Origin: Adiantum capillus-veneris
Lineage: Eukaryota; Streptophyta; Polypodiopsida; Polypodiales; Pteridaceae
Length of the DNA: 64,000 bases
Direction: 5' to 3'
Assembly (NCBI GenBank): GCA_014529385.2
Contig: CM043967.1
Span: 80,054,278-80,118,277, forward strand
Translations under genes and position numbers: made by a program
Shown: positions 1 to 12,055 of the stretch, piece after piece
How the letters are laid out: each line of letters starts with the position of its first letter
Position numbering within the stretch: the stretch's first letter is position 1
The notes under the pieces: model-generated
Seen by the model: only the letters and a program-made list of their open reading frames with translations
The model's database searches: none
What the model was told of the DNA's origin: nothing

Positions 1-222
1 ATGTTGTATGTTGGGGACAACTTTGTAGTCAAAGCTATTGAGTCTAGCAAGGACTTCTACCTTTTGAAATGCACAAAAGCAAAGTATCAAACAATAGAAA
101 CACAAAAGGACAAGTGGCATAAAAACATTTTCCATTGTGGAATAGTAGTTGAAGGCTTGTACAATGGCGAGATTGAGGGGCAAATTGATAGATATACCCT
201 ATTGGATAAATACTTCCAGTGA
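1..222 (+). CDS. Unrecognised ORF at the window edge
   Basis: A 73-codon frame opens at the first base of the window and ends at a stop at 220-222. The peptide is mixed hydrophilic and hydrophobic, has no repeats and looks protein-like (it starts MLYVGDNFVVKAIESSKDF). I do not recognise a family. Because the window starts here, the true start may lie upstream, so this could be the 3' part of a larger gene or transposon gene. A weaker protein-like frame follows in another phase at 219-431. No intron signals were established. It could equally be a chance frame. Confidence 0.22.
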   Translation: MLYVGDNFVVKAIESSKDFYLLKCTKAKYQTIETQKDKWHKNIFHCGIVVEGLYNGEIEGQIDRYTLLDKYFQ

Positions 223-431
223 TGATCTACTCCCATCTTGTAAGATCCATACACTTCCCGACGGTGCCTATCCTTGTATTCCATAAAAATTTTAGATTGT
301 CCACTGAGATATATGAAAACATATATGATAGTATGTCATTTGATGATGAAAGTGACCAAGATGCTGGCATGTTAGCCTTCAGCCCATCTCCCAAAATTGC
401 AAGTAGGACAATCCCTACTTCACCCAAATAG

Positions 432-1475
432 AAAATTACTTGTGACTAAACAAGAACCTAGAACAAAGGAGTATCAACTCAACACCTTATGAACAGTTGT
501 TGATTTTCAAATAGTATCAAAACTGTATAGGAATACCCCTCTAGCTCTATGAAATGGCTAGTTGCTATAGGGGAGATATCATCCTCTATATCAAACAAGG
601 GGTTCTTGCAAGAGTAGGCGGTTTGGTAGTTAGAGCATATCCAACCAAGCAACCACGGCAGGATAGTTTTTTGGCTCGTAAGACCAAATACATAAACATG
701 TATCATAGTCTTTTGCCAAGGCCTGTATATATCTAGTATCCTCGACCAAAATTGTGTTGTATATATCTTGTAGCCTCGACAAGAATTGTGTTGGTCTCAT
801 TAACTTGTGGGTGTTTTTGCCATATTCTCCTCAACCTCTTCCAAAATACACACTTGTCACCCAACCAAAGTGGCATGTACAAAACTTCTTGAATTGTGTT
901 AGCCCAAACCTCACATTCGTTCTGGCAAAATGTGTTTGCGGATGTAGGTAAGAGATTAGTTTCAAGTGCATGCTTGTAAAGAGAATGCCCAATATTAGAG
1001 AAGGTTGATCATACCTAAAAACAATCCTTGCATCTTCATCAATTCAGGATAGCAAGTGCTCATTGTATTCATGAGATTATGCATTTTACAACATGACCAG
1101 AGCATAATATGGGATTTGTTCCTTAGCATAAGGATAAACTCCATAGAATCGTGCCTCACAACACATTAGGAATATCTACTGACGTGCACACCCCGGTGGG
1201 ATTTGACTTTATCTGGGAAAGGAAATTGCCAAAAATCATATGGGAATGGCAACTACCAAAGATCATTTGGCACCTCAAAATAACTCTTTAGCAACACATC
1301 ATTGACATCTAGAAGTACCAACCAATGACTTTTAGCAAGTAGATCTTTGGCTCCGTGTATGCCAATGGCTCTTCTAACCACCATGGGTGTTGCTTTCCTA
1401 CAGTACCCAAATTTAAAAGGAGTGAAATCAAAGACATTATTTGCATCAAAAGCTTAAATACGATGACTACAAAGC
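432..1475. other. Intergenic, no recognised feature
   Basis: No supported gene, transposon domain, tRNA or long repeat was seen. The sequence is AT-rich with only short incidental reading frames. Confidence 0.5.
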
Positions 1476-2280
1476 TCACATTACTAAGTATAGGAATACC
1501 AAATAAAATGTAAAAAGCACCAAAATTTGGGACTTGTTTGGTACTATACAGTATAAAATTTGGTACTTGTTTATACTGTATAGTATACCAAATAAAATGT
1601 AAACAATACCAAAATTTAGTACTTGTTTGGCACTATACAATATAAAATTGACACAACACAACCAATTCTGGGACTAAGCATTATCAAAATAATGTAACAC
1701 ATCATTCTTAGAGATACTTAAAGTCTAATTGAAACCAAATAGTTTTAATCTCGTACTAAAAAGTTAAATGTAGAAACACTCCACTAGACAATGCCAAATT
1801 GGGACTCTGACCTTTTGGTAGTATAAAGTATCAATTTGGCAGTATTAAGTACCAAATTTGGTGATATGCAATATAAAAGTTAACATATAGTGTTATCTGA
1901 GTCCAAAAGAACCTTAAAAGAAAGACCAAAAACCTTTATACGAAAGACAACATAAAATATTTCTACTAAGCAGTACCAAAAATGGTACTATTAAACATAC
2001 CATTTGAAAGTAGAAAGTACCAAAAATGGTACTATTAAACATACCATTTAGAAAGTATCAATTTTGGTAGCATGAAATACCAAACTTGGTATTGAGAAGT
2101 ATAAAAGCTAACATTTGGTTATACACTTATTAAACATACCATTTGAAAGTAGAAAGTACCAAAAATGGTACTATTAAACATACCATTTAGAAAGTATCAA
2201 TTTTGGTAGCATGAAATACCAAACTTGGTGTTGAGAAGTATAAAAGCTAACATTTGGTTATACACTTATACGAAAGACAA
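1476..2280. repeat. TACCAAA / TTTGGTA-rich repeat tract
   Basis: The motif accaaa and its complement tttggta recur every few tens of bases, often as short palindromes such as accaaatttggt. They form a degenerate interspersed tract with no coding potential. The same word style recurs at 5,490-5,880 and more weakly around 7,160-7,270. Confidence 0.6.
1991..2269. repeat. Two near-identical 139-bp tandem copies
   Basis: The unit starting ttaaacataccatttgaaag at 1,991 is repeated from 2,130. I see one base difference (ttggtattgag versus ttggtgttgag), so the duplication is recent. It lies inside the TACCAAA-rich tract. Confidence 0.85.
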
Positions 2281-2539
2281 CATGAAAGATTGTTAAAAAT
2301 TTGTTGTAGGGCACTTTGGTCCATTGAGAATTAAATCCTTTGAGGACAGAGTGGTTGAGTTATATTCTTCACCTACATATTCGTCGCCCACAGAAGTTGT
2401 ATTCCTCGCAGCCTTACCTGCTTTTGAAATTTTAGTCTCGTCTCCATCTTTTCACCCCCCATCCTTAGCAGCCTATCGTATCGACCCCTCTTTCAAATAA
2501 TCTTTCCCCTTGGCATTTATGGTCCCCCCCCTGCCCCCC

Positions 2540-3250
2540 CCCTTCCCCCTTGCTACTCTCCCCCTTCTTTGAATTACCTCCCACCTTCTTGCTTGCCTTT
2601 GTTGTACAGTTCTGTGTTGCATCTTCCTCCCTCTCTTTCTCCTTCTTGACATCTCCTATGTTCCCCCCTTATTGGCATTACCTCCACACTTCTTGCCATC
2701 ATTTGTTGTACAAAAGTGCTTTGCATCATCCTCCCCTTCCATCACATCTATTGTGCCCTTCCTCTTGGCATTAGCACCTCTTGACTCATCAACAACTAAC
2801 ATCTCTTTATCAGTACTCAGTGCCTCATCGATAGTTAGGTTATCTTCATTCAATAGTCTTGGTCTCATTAAGAGTTGGGATCCAATCATCACTAGCCTTG
2901 GCATCAGCACCCTTTGCCTCTATGTTTTCATCTATAAGCGGCCCCTCTTCATCCAAGTGAATGGTCTCAGGGACTCTCTTCTTCAGCTCTGCTTCAACAA
3001 ATGCACACAGTCTGCCCTCCAGATAAGTCCCTCCCTAGATGTCCACGATTGTGCATGAACCCTCTAGCCCTTGCTCATCCCCTTCACCTTCCATAGAAAA
3101 TTTCTTCAAGTCCCATAGGACATCTAATACTTTCTTGGCAGCATCATCCTGAGCAAACTATTACTAGCAGCTAACTTTGACCTTGGTCCTCCTTCAATTC
3201 CTCTCCAAACTTTCCACTTTTAACACCCTCAATGGTATTCTCTCTAGCTA
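2540..3250 (-). pseudogene. Degenerate acidic, Lys-rich reading frame (unrecognised)
   Basis: The minus strand carries interrupted stretches of charged peptide, including an 84-codon frame at 2,656-2,910. Two diverged peptide units can be seen: DDAKHFCTTNDGKKCGGN and, further along, a related unit with CTTKASKKVGGN. Their DNA is repeated with roughly 110-bp spacing. Several stops interrupt the region and no start or splice sites could be set. It may be a relic of a transposon-borne or host disordered protein. The composition also gives long C-runs on the plus strand, so low complexity is an alternative explanation. Confidence 0.25.
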
Positions 3251-4660
3251 TAATAAAGGTATAAAAACACTCAAACTTTACCAAAAGTACCTTAACTAGA
3301 GTCTTTTATTAACAAAAGTACCAAAAGTACCTAGTAGAGTACAATTGTAGAAAAATAAGAAATATGGAATTAGTTTGAGAAGGGAACCATTGGGGTGCTT
3401 AGACATCCCAGGGTTGATTCAAAAAACAAATTCAAAGTTTACCCCTTCTCACCACCTAACACTAACTTTTTGCTACCTTCAACCATAACCCTCTTTCTCC
3501 CTCATGTTTTCCGTGTGTTGACAGCCCACCATAGACTAGGCTTTCTATAGTGATTGGCTCAAGCCTCATCCTTGTTCCACCAATGTCCTTTCCTACCTTG
3601 TGTTTTCCCTGAATGTGTTGACAGCCCACCATAGGCTAGCTTTCATGCAATGATTGGCTTAGCCTTTTATCACCGATTTTACCTCTATTTCTCCTTGCCT
3701 AAGCACACAACACTTGCTTGGTGACCTTTGCGTTCCATACCAGCTGCAATTGATGAGCGATATTACTCGTGAAGGGGGGTTTGAAGCTCACAAGCGAGCA
3801 ATTTAGACGAGGTTAGTGGAACAGGGATATGTGAAGGGGTGATCGAATCAAAGAGGTGGCCACCAAATCCACTTGTCTATTGTCACATACAGAGCATGCA
3901 CTACATGCGCTTGTCCTCACTTTATGTCTACATTTGATTCAAGCGTGAGTTATTGAGTTATTGCTCACTATCCATGCCGTCATCGTGGCAGTCCTCAAAG
4001 TTGACTATGGCTATAGGCTACAATAGCATGTGCAGAGGCAGCTATGCTCGGACGAGGATGCCAATTGTGAGCACTAAGATGGCAAGGTCGTGAGGTGAAG
4101 GTTGTAGCTGCAATAAAAATATGACATGTCTCTCTCTAACTTTGATCAACTAAGGGACTCTCTAAATTCAATGTATTTGTATTACATTGAAGCTAAATAG
4201 GGGAGCACCCATGTCTCATTAAGGGGAATCAACCAAGATACCTCACCTTGTGAAAAGAAATGAAAGAAAGGGGAGAGAGACACGTGCACAAACAAAAATG
4301 AGTTGGAGGTGGTTCGGGTGGTGGGCGACAGACCAAGGGGCTATGGAGACGTCATCTGTCGTATTAGGTTGAAATGGCCAAGGGGCTACGGAGATGCCAT
4401 GTGTCGCACCAAGTTGAAATGGCCATGAGATACTTTTGCTATGGAATCTGTCGCACAATCAGCACAAAGCCCGCAACCCGCTGTAATGATTTGGCTGAGG
4501 GCAATAACCCGAGTTTGTTTGTGACGTCTTCAACTCAAATCGCGGTGCTTGTACGAGAGTTGCGATGAAACTCTGGGAGAGGCCAGTGTCGGAAGGAATC
4601 TGGTGAGATTTCATATAATAAATTGAAGTTGAGTTTGGCTTCGACATGCATTTAAAGGGA
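3251..4660. other. Intergenic, no recognised feature
   Basis: Only short chance frames. A pair of related stretches near 3,510-3,560 and 3,610-3,665 (both contain gtgttgacagcccaccata) shows a small local duplication. Nothing else could be supported. Confidence 0.45.
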
Positions 4661-4661
4661 T

Positions 4662-4730
4662 AGATCTTTAAGGTCTCTTTGGATAGTTTTTTGCGATGTT
4701 AAAATTCTTTTCTCACTTTCCAGGCCGAGG

Positions 4731-4766
<36 letters not shown>
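4662..4766 (+). repeat. SINE-like 3' body with (TC)n tail, copy A
   Basis: The stretch agatctttaaggtctctttg at 4,662 and the roughly 50 bases after it match the body at 12,505-12,555. In both places it runs into a CT microsatellite (here 4,733-4,766, about 17 units). This copy lacks the tRNA-like promoter boxes seen in the 12.4-kb copy, so it appears 5'-truncated. Confidence 0.45.
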
Positions 4767-4768
<2 letters not shown>

Positions 4769-4946
4769 CCCCTTGAAGTTGACCAGTGTTAGAAAAAAAC
4801 CAAGATGCGATGTATTTTAACCCGCTGAAATCTTAAATTTTCGATTAGATTTTGAGCTTGCCTTGAAGAATACCTGAAAAGTTACACAAACTTGTGTGAA
4901 TACCGTCAAAATTTTCACCTGAGAATTTCCTTATTTTCTTCGATTA

Positions 4947-4948
<2 letters not shown>

Positions 4949-4981
<33 letters not shown>
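4949..4981. repeat. (CT)16 microsatellite
   Basis: Uninterrupted CT dinucleotides followed by a C-rich run. Confidence 0.95.
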
Positions 4982-4985
<4 letters not shown>

Positions 4986-5279
4986 CCCCCCACCCCCACT
5001 TCGGAGATGGTGCTTCAAGAGGGACCAGAGGTGCGCGGAGGGGGAGGCTGCAACGTAATGGAATAGGTCTGGGTGGAGCGCACCTCTATTTGAGATGCAT
5101 GACCTGCTGCTTTTACGTCACATATTCTTCAGCATTGCTTCCTATTCTCTGGGGCGCAAGTCGGCAGCGCAGAAGATGCCGGATGAGGTGTGGAGGGGGG
5201 AATTCTGCATGGCAACGCAGCGACCAAAATGAGCATGCACGATAGGCTACCGAGGGAGAGGCGAACAGAATCATATTTA

Positions 5280-5490
5280 TTTTTTTCTATAGCAGAGACG
5301 TCTCGCCCAAGACAGTCCGCAGTTGAGATAGGTTGGTTAACCTAACCATCTCCGATCTGCCCCTGCTGTTGAGAGTTCGAACCTCTGCGACAGTTCACTT
5401 TGTTCTGGTGTGAGAAGATAGAGAGGGGGGATCTTGAAAGACCCGGCCTAAAATAGTGGAGAAGACTATTAGTAGTAGTAGTAGTATGTA
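5280..5490 (+). mobile_element. tRNA-derived SINE-like sequence, copy B
   Basis: A good RNA polymerase III B-box match, gttcgaacc (5,375-5,383), sits inside a T-loop-like context gagagttcgaacctct. A weaker A-box-like stretch (gataggttggtta) lies about 45 bases upstream. The sequence ends in an (AGT)n tract around 5,470-5,486. The layout is that of a tRNA-derived SINE, but I could not define target duplications or a family. Confidence 0.35.
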
Positions 5491-5880
5491 AGTCGTGCCA
5501 AATGTACCAAAAACTTTCAAAACTACCAAATGCACCAAAAAATTACATAAGTAGCAAATTAAATAAAGTTTTAAGAGGACCTAAGCTTAACCAAAGGTGC
5601 CCCACCTAGGGGTTTTTAATCATTAAAACCTAGAACTACCAAAGGTCCAAAAGTTCAAGAAGTACTAAACCTATTAGTACATTAGAACTATACAAACTAA
5701 CACACCCACTAGACAACTACCAATGCTAACCAAACTATCAAAACTTTACAAAGTGCCTAAACTGTGGAATTTTTGTAAACTACCAGAACTACATAATCTT
5801 TCAATACTAGCAAAAATACCATTATCTTTCAGGACTACCAAAACTACAAAAATGTGACAAAACTATCAATACTAAAGCTT
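5490..5880. repeat. ACCAAA-rich degenerate repeat tract
   Basis: Dense recurrence of accaaa and aactacc words on the plus strand, strongly A and C biased, with no coding frame. It resembles the 1,476-2,280 tract in vocabulary. Confidence 0.5.
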
Positions 5881-5989
5881 CCTAAACCACCATAGTTTTC
5901 TAAACATGTTAAGCACCTCAAGAATATCAAAAGAAGTTAGACTATAAAAAATAACAAAAGTCTCAAAAACTATCAAAATTGTTAGCTTA

Positions 5990-6347
5990 AATACTAGTTC
6001 CTTTTGAACCTCTTCTTCAAGCCTCTGGATGTTTTCGTTGATAGTAAGCTGCAAGAGCATGCCTCGACTAGTTGCCAAGTCATCCTTCACCTCCCGCATC
6101 TCATCATCACACACAGGGCTTTGTTGTCACAGCTCAACAAATTGCCCTTCGTATCCCATAATATCATCTTTAATTTCCTTTGCCACAATATCTAAGCCTT
6201 CATACCTCAACATAGTCTCCTTCTTCTTCTAGATATTAGCCCTCAATGTTACTAGCCTACTTGTGGCGGATGTATTCTTTGAAGGCATCTTATCAAGTAT
6301 TGCCTGCAAATTAGCGATGTAATCAAATACTAGCTTAGGGTACAAAT

Positions 6348-6396
<49 letters not shown>

Positions 6397-6960
6397 AAAT
6401 GTTGCTACCACTCTATGTGATGTGAGGCTACTCTATGTCATGTGTGGCCTCTTGTTAGGACGGGGAAAATCTCCATGGGAGGCACCATTAGCCCTCCTCC
6501 AGGTTCCAACCTTTCTCTCCAAACCTTCCACCCTGCTACCACACATATTGAGTGCACTCTCACCAAAGCTAGCGCATGCCACTTTATGGCTTGTAGGTTT
6601 CTTCATCACTGCATGGCACCTTTTGAACATGTAGCACCATGCAAACTTACTTGTAATCTCCCCGCATGATGGGGAGCCTTGATAGACTTTATAATACAAC
6701 ATTTTGCAATCATCGATCAAGTGGGGTTGCACATGATTCAAGTAAATCTTTGAGTTCTTTTGGTACTTCTTCCTAAATGACAACCACTTATCAAGAAGTA
6801 GATCATCATTGTTGAGGTCCTTTGGGAGCACCCCCTCCACACTCAAGCTGTATTCCTCATGTAGATCCTCTATTGTGTAGCAAAACCTAAGGAGCAAAGG
6901 ATATTCTTCCATTTTGTTTTTACCTAAACTTTGAAAATATATTTCACACCAGTTAGACAT
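5990..6960 (-). pseudogene. Coherent long frame with three in-frame stops (unrecognised, coiled-coil-like)
   Basis: The frame opens with ATG at 6,960 and stays protein-like in one phase to about 5,990. It is broken only by TAG near 6,433, TAG near 6,229 and a TGA near 6,130. The N-terminal 175 codons are globular-looking (contains CYTIEDLHEEYSLSVEGVLP). The centre reads through a (CT)23 microsatellite as alternating Glu-Arg. The C-terminal part is heptad-like and acidic (QRLEEEVQKE). I do not recognise a family. One phase kept over about 320 codons suggests a recently decayed gene, perhaps transposon-borne, rather than chance. Unrecognised introns removing the stops are the alternative. Confidence 0.4.
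6349..6394. repeat. (CT)23 microsatellite
   Basis: Uninterrupted CT repeat. On the minus strand it would encode Glu-Arg repeats in the pseudogene frame that crosses it. Confidence 0.95.
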
Positions 6961-9620
6961 GCCTTACAAACTTCAAAGTGGTGACATACAATATCAAACA
7001 TCATACTTTTATTTCAAATTTGGTGTGTTATAGGCTAGTTTCATAACATGCATCCAATCAAAAATCCGCCTTCTCCAACACATAAGGTTGTGGCACATTC
7101 AAATATGCATACATAGTACTCTATAGAATTAATTTTCACATATGCATATTGTGCTTAATAATACCAAAATGATATTATTTAATAGAAAAATTCTGACAAT
7201 GTGAAATTTATAATTTCACAGCATGCATACTTTGCAAAATAGTACCAAATTTGGTATTGTGTGGAATACAGTTTAATACTATAATCAACTCACAAATCTA
7301 TGTCTCCTACATCACATAACCTAGGAAAGGGTCCTGCTCAATGTTGTAGCACATTCAAACATGGATGCACACCTAGTATCAAATTAACAAATTATTGAAG
7401 CATGCAAACTTTAACCAGGTGGGAAATTTCCCCACACTTATCAAAACATAGATATTTTGAAGCCAACAATATAGCTGATTGCATACACACATGCAATCTA
7501 AGAAATTTTCCCTCACTTACCAGAACATAAATATTTTGAAGCCAACAACATAGTTGATTGCATATACACATACATGCATGCAAAGGTGCATTCAAACATG
7601 CATGGATCAAACATGAGAAAGGAAACAAAGTAACAATAGGGATCTTCATTGTTTGCCTCTTTGCCTCCTCATGGACTTGCTTGGACACTCTTCATCCAAA
7701 AGGACAAATGCTCGCTTTGAACATTCCATTGGCAAGATGCTTTTTTTTTTGTATTCCTTGATGTGGGCTATGTTGTTGATGCCAATTTTTTTATACCAAT
7801 TGTGCATAGTTCACATCCTTATGCATTCGGGGTATAGAGCAACAATGGCCACTCTTGGGCTGATTTGATCCACATTGGGTCTATGAAAAATGTATGACAA
7901 TAGAGGTTCCGTTTCTTCTTATAAAACTTTGAAACATACCCACAAAAAGTGGGAGCATTCTACATACTTTTAACAAGCTTTTGTAAAATAAAATAATGAG
8001 AACTTTCGTACGAGAAAGCATCTTGAGTTCAATTTTGATGCTTATGCGCAAAGCAAGGGAGTTAGGTTCATGAGCCAGTGAGGGAGATAGGTCCTCACTA
8101 ATTAGGGTGATAAGACAATTACCACACACCCATGCCTTGCTCTGAGCTTAACATCAAATGTATGGTTGTTGGGTGTGTTGTTCCAAACGTCAATCCATTT
8201 CCAAATTGCTAGAAAATGTTGAAAGTTTTGTAGCTATCATGTTGTCTCCACACGTCTATCCTAAAACATGGTTTTTTCAAGAGAGACGAGTTGAAAAAGT
8301 ATGGTTCACATTGCAAAGAAAATCCATGTGCACCATAATGCATTGCAAAATCCATATGGATATGGAATCATTGACAAAATATTGTTCACATCTAAAGAAA
8401 TCTCATATGTGCCATACGATTCTATATGTGACAACAATGTAATGTTTCCAATTCAATAACGTGCTAGCCAAGCTTTTAAAACTCACACAAATGTAGGTTT
8501 ACAATGATTTGAGATAACCTTAATTGGGCAACAGAGGAGCAATACACAGATGGGGTGGAGAGTGAGTAATGATCACCCCTTGAAGGTAAGTTACTACCAT
8601 GTGACAACACCCAGCCAAGCAATAGCATGCATGTGAATGTATGCCGAATGTGATTTAATTTGGCCGCTGATGAATATTTCGTAGCAGTTTTCACCCATCA
8701 GTACACTTTCCAACAGTACTGCCCATGGGGTGATAATGTTGAGCACTCCTTTCAGGTTGAGTCACCCATCACTACACTTTTTCCCAATTACATTGCCCAT
8801 GGGAGTGATGATTTTGAACTCACTCGTGCCAAAACAGGAATCAAGGTATATCGATGGTAACACAGTTAGGCATACTCATTAACAATCATCGTTTGGAATG
8901 GGTAACTTTCACTTCAGTTCCCTCCTGGATAAAGCATTACCTCCTTCCTTCAATAAACACTCACTGCAGATAGCAAGGTCCAGCAAGAGGAAAAGTCTAT
9001 TGCATCCACAGTGACCAACTGCAATTAATATGCCCCCCTCCCTCTGAGAATTTGACAACATAAGGTACTACCTCTATGTACTTACAAGACAAAGGGCTCT
9101 ACAAAGAAAACACCACAGGTGATAAGAAAATAGAACAAAATTTACTAGGACACACATGACACAGTTAGGAACTCCACAGCTCTATGGATCTCTCTCTCAA
9201 CTGCAGAGCTCCCAGCTCACCAACTATGTGTGCACCATATACAGTAATCCCTGACATCCATGATGAGAAAAAAACAACTGCATGATCAATAGCTCGAATC
9301 CTGCGCAGATACACCAACTAACTATCGAGATAGCAAATATGACAAGGGGCAATTATGGATATATAGCATCACCCAGTTGAACATCCATAGGTGGTACATT
9401 CAGCCCGCTAAGGGCTATGAAACCCTCATCTGTAAGCGACACGGGCAAAGACTTGAGGGATCAACTGGGGAGGGATCGACAAGATGTGGGAGATCGTGGG
9501 CATAAAAACGCCGCACAAGGGGGTGGATAGGACTTTCAGCTTACTGGAGACACATAGCTGGAAGAAGTCACACTAGGGGATGGACGAGACCTCTGCCTTG
9601 GAAGGGGGCAGGGCGGAGGG
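6961..9620. other. Intergenic, no recognised gene
   Basis: No domain-bearing frame was found. The stretch holds scattered TACCAAA words near 7,160-7,270, a diverged tandem pair at 7,423-7,590, and a small diverged duplication of cactttccaacagtactgcc-type sequence around 8,703-8,830. The other open frames are short and unconvincing. Confidence 0.45.
7423..7590. repeat. Diverged tandem duplication, about 80-bp unit
   Basis: Two copies share tattttgaagccaacaa and gattgcata in the same order, about 80 bases apart, with roughly ten differences. This looks like an older duplication. Confidence 0.65.
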
Positions 9621-10229
9621 TCAGCCCACGCTGCTGCACACAGAGGGCTTACTTTCTTGAACATCAATCACGGTGCCAGGTGGATTCCTCCCCAGCCGCC
9701 GATCCCTCAATCTCGCCATGTCACTTACAGTCAAGGCTCTAAAGCCGATCAAAGGGTTGAGAAGGGCCAAATACTCAACCCTGACAGCAAAGAGCCTCAA
9801 ACAATCAGCAAGAACCAGAGTACAGACAGCCTGATTGGAAGATTCCAGTACAATCAAGACACTACAATGAACTTCCCAATTAATGTTTTCATCAATCCAT
9901 CGTAAAGTAGATGCTGTATGTACCAGCATGCACGTATATGTCGAGACACCTTGGCATGAGCAGGTGCTTCACTATGTCCATCACAATCTTTCATCATCAA
10001 TGATCACCCAAGTGGCTGTGTGCTTAATAATGAGGTGTACCATCGAGTTCCCCTCCTAGAGGTATGTATACACAAAAGGGTTCAAGAGCTGACAGTTAGC
10101 TTTCTTACACATTAAACCGGCAATGGAGACCTACCCCTCATGAGATGCAAATGGGGTATGAGCTGTGTACACAGATGTAAACTGAAGAATAAATGAGCAG
10201 CAGTGAACAGGACGTGGCCATCAGCATTG

Positions 10230-12055
10230 CTACAAATTTGAGCTCTTGTCAGCATCTACAGCTCCACAGAGATGTCCATCTTCTAGCAGCCTATCGCCAG
10301 CAGTGTTTGAACTGGCAAAGAATGACTCTGTCAGACGCAAGGCATCTCTTTGTTTTAATCGAGTACCCTGTTGACCAACCACAACAGCTGCCACTTTTGC
10401 AGCTAGGTTCCCCATGCCCTTCAAATCCGACACCCCCATCAAGATCCCGTACAAAATTCCTGCTGCATAAGCATCGCCAGCACCACATGTATCTACCGGA
10501 ACACATGCAGCGGGGGATATATAAGTAACTTGCCCCGTCACACCAATATATGAACCCTGTGCGCCATCGGTCACCGAAACAAAAGGACAATGTTGGCTCA
10601 AAACACATGCTGCCAACCTTGCACTAGCATCTGGACCCAACCCACATAAAGCTTTAGCCTCATTACTATTCGTAAAAACTATGTCGGCACGAGATGCCAT
10701 AAGATCCCTGCAAATTATCAAGCCTACCATCAAAATTCCAGCCATACAAGCTAATGACCATTCCCACCAAGAAAAAGTGCCAAACTTCATCTACCTACCA
10801 GAACTGCTTACGGTGCCTTATGATACATGACACGTCGCTGGCCGTGAGAGCAACTAGTACACCATTATTATGAGCCGTCTCGCATGCCTCCACAATGGCT
10901 TCAACGGTCTGAGGCAACTCCCACAGGTAACCTTCAACCACTAAAATCCGTGCAGCGGAGATGGCCCTGGCTAATGTTGCATCAAAATTCACAACAGAGG
11001 ACATGCCCTGGACCGCACATTGAGTACATCTCAGCTCAGTAAGGCCAATGTAAGGCAAAGCAGCACAACAAGTAGTCAAGAAACTCACAGCATAGGAAAA
11101 CATAGTTCTTTGAGCATCTGGCGTTGTTAGGACAATGACGGTCCCAGTAGTTCCATCCACAATAGGTGGAGACAAAAAACGCACATGGGCTTTTAGAAGT
11201 TTTGCCCTGACCAAAAGAGAAGGTATGAGAACATGGTACAAATGATGCAGCACATTTTTTGGCATTATGAGGCAAAACAAAAAGCCAACCTGTAGAAATG
11301 GCCAAGTGGATCGCTACCAACACTACCCATCATAGCCACTCCAACCTCTGGATAACGGCTGCTTGCTGAACCTAGTCTTGCAAGGGCAACAAGTGTGTTG
11401 GACAAGGATCCCCCTGCAGATGCTTTGAAAGAATGGCCACTTAGTGCACTCAAAACCTTGCCCCTTTCTTCATGGTTCACAACTTTTCGAATCCCTTTCT
11501 CAAGGTGTAAATTCTCTAAAAACTGATCTCCCACCATGCCTGAGAAGTCAACCTAAAAAGGCAGAAAAACTTTGCAATCAATTCACTGAAGAGTTTTCTC
11601 TTATCCCAACAGTCAAGAAAAACCCAACAGGAGTGCGAAGTTTTGGATCCAAAGCTGTGCAACCTCGTCAATATGCCCAATAAGAACCCATTGCATCAAT
11701 GTATACGGCAAGCAAGAAGGACTACTTCGGCCTAAAACAAAGGTGGAGAGAGGGGGAGTACCATTGCTTGGCCTAAACCCACAACATCCCAGCGGTCAGG
11801 GAGGGCTTCATACGTAGCTCCCGAGGAAGTCTCGTTCTGCAAGTCACTGGAAAAAGCTGCCCTCCAAGTGACTCTGCGCCTGCGGCCGCGTGAAGAGTTC
11901 TTGGGAAGAGCTGTGGAGAGGCGGATAGAGAAAACCAGTGCGCTTCTACTCCACGCGCCATTGCTACTGCTGCTCCGCACAACGGACAGAAATGCGATGT
12001 CGGCGAGGGTAGCGATAGAAGAAGCGGAAGAGGACGAGCAACAAGCTGCAGCCAT
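10230..12055 (-). CDS. pfkB-family (ribokinase-like) carbohydrate kinase, probably plastid-targeted
   Basis: Five exons are inferred on the minus strand: 12055-11762, 11552-11290, 11206-11089, 11007-10799 and 10707-10230. All introns are GT-AG (81-209 bp) and phases agree, giving 453 codons plus a stop. The protein starts with a Ser/Ala/Arg-rich segment of about 75 residues typical of a plastid transit peptide, then a Rossmann-like start (WDVVGLGQAMV). The pfkB substrate/Gly-rich region SAGGSLSNTLVALARLG comes next, then a TGTVIVLTTPDAQRTM strand. Near the C-terminus is the pfkB signature VDTCGAGDAYAAG, whose GAGD loop forms the anion hole and carries the catalytic Asp. Family members phosphorylate sugars or nucleosides with ATP. 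The sequence most resembles the plant adenosine-kinase-like group such as Arabidopsis At1g19600, recognised from memory and not by search. The substrate is not established. This is the only intact host gene in the window. Confidence 0.88.

Noticed and set aside
4892-5245. 117-codon plus-strand frame
   Set aside because: It is driven by the (CT)16 tract (Ser-Leu repeat) and a C-rich run, with no domain and no frame continuity beyond low-complexity sequence.
9621-9929. 102-codon minus-strand frame downstream of the pfkB gene
   Set aside because: No recognisable motif and no splice connection to the kinase, which already has its stop at 10,230. Possibly 3' flank only.
10193-10528. 111-codon plus-strand frame
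   Set aside because: Antisense shadow of the last pfkB exon.
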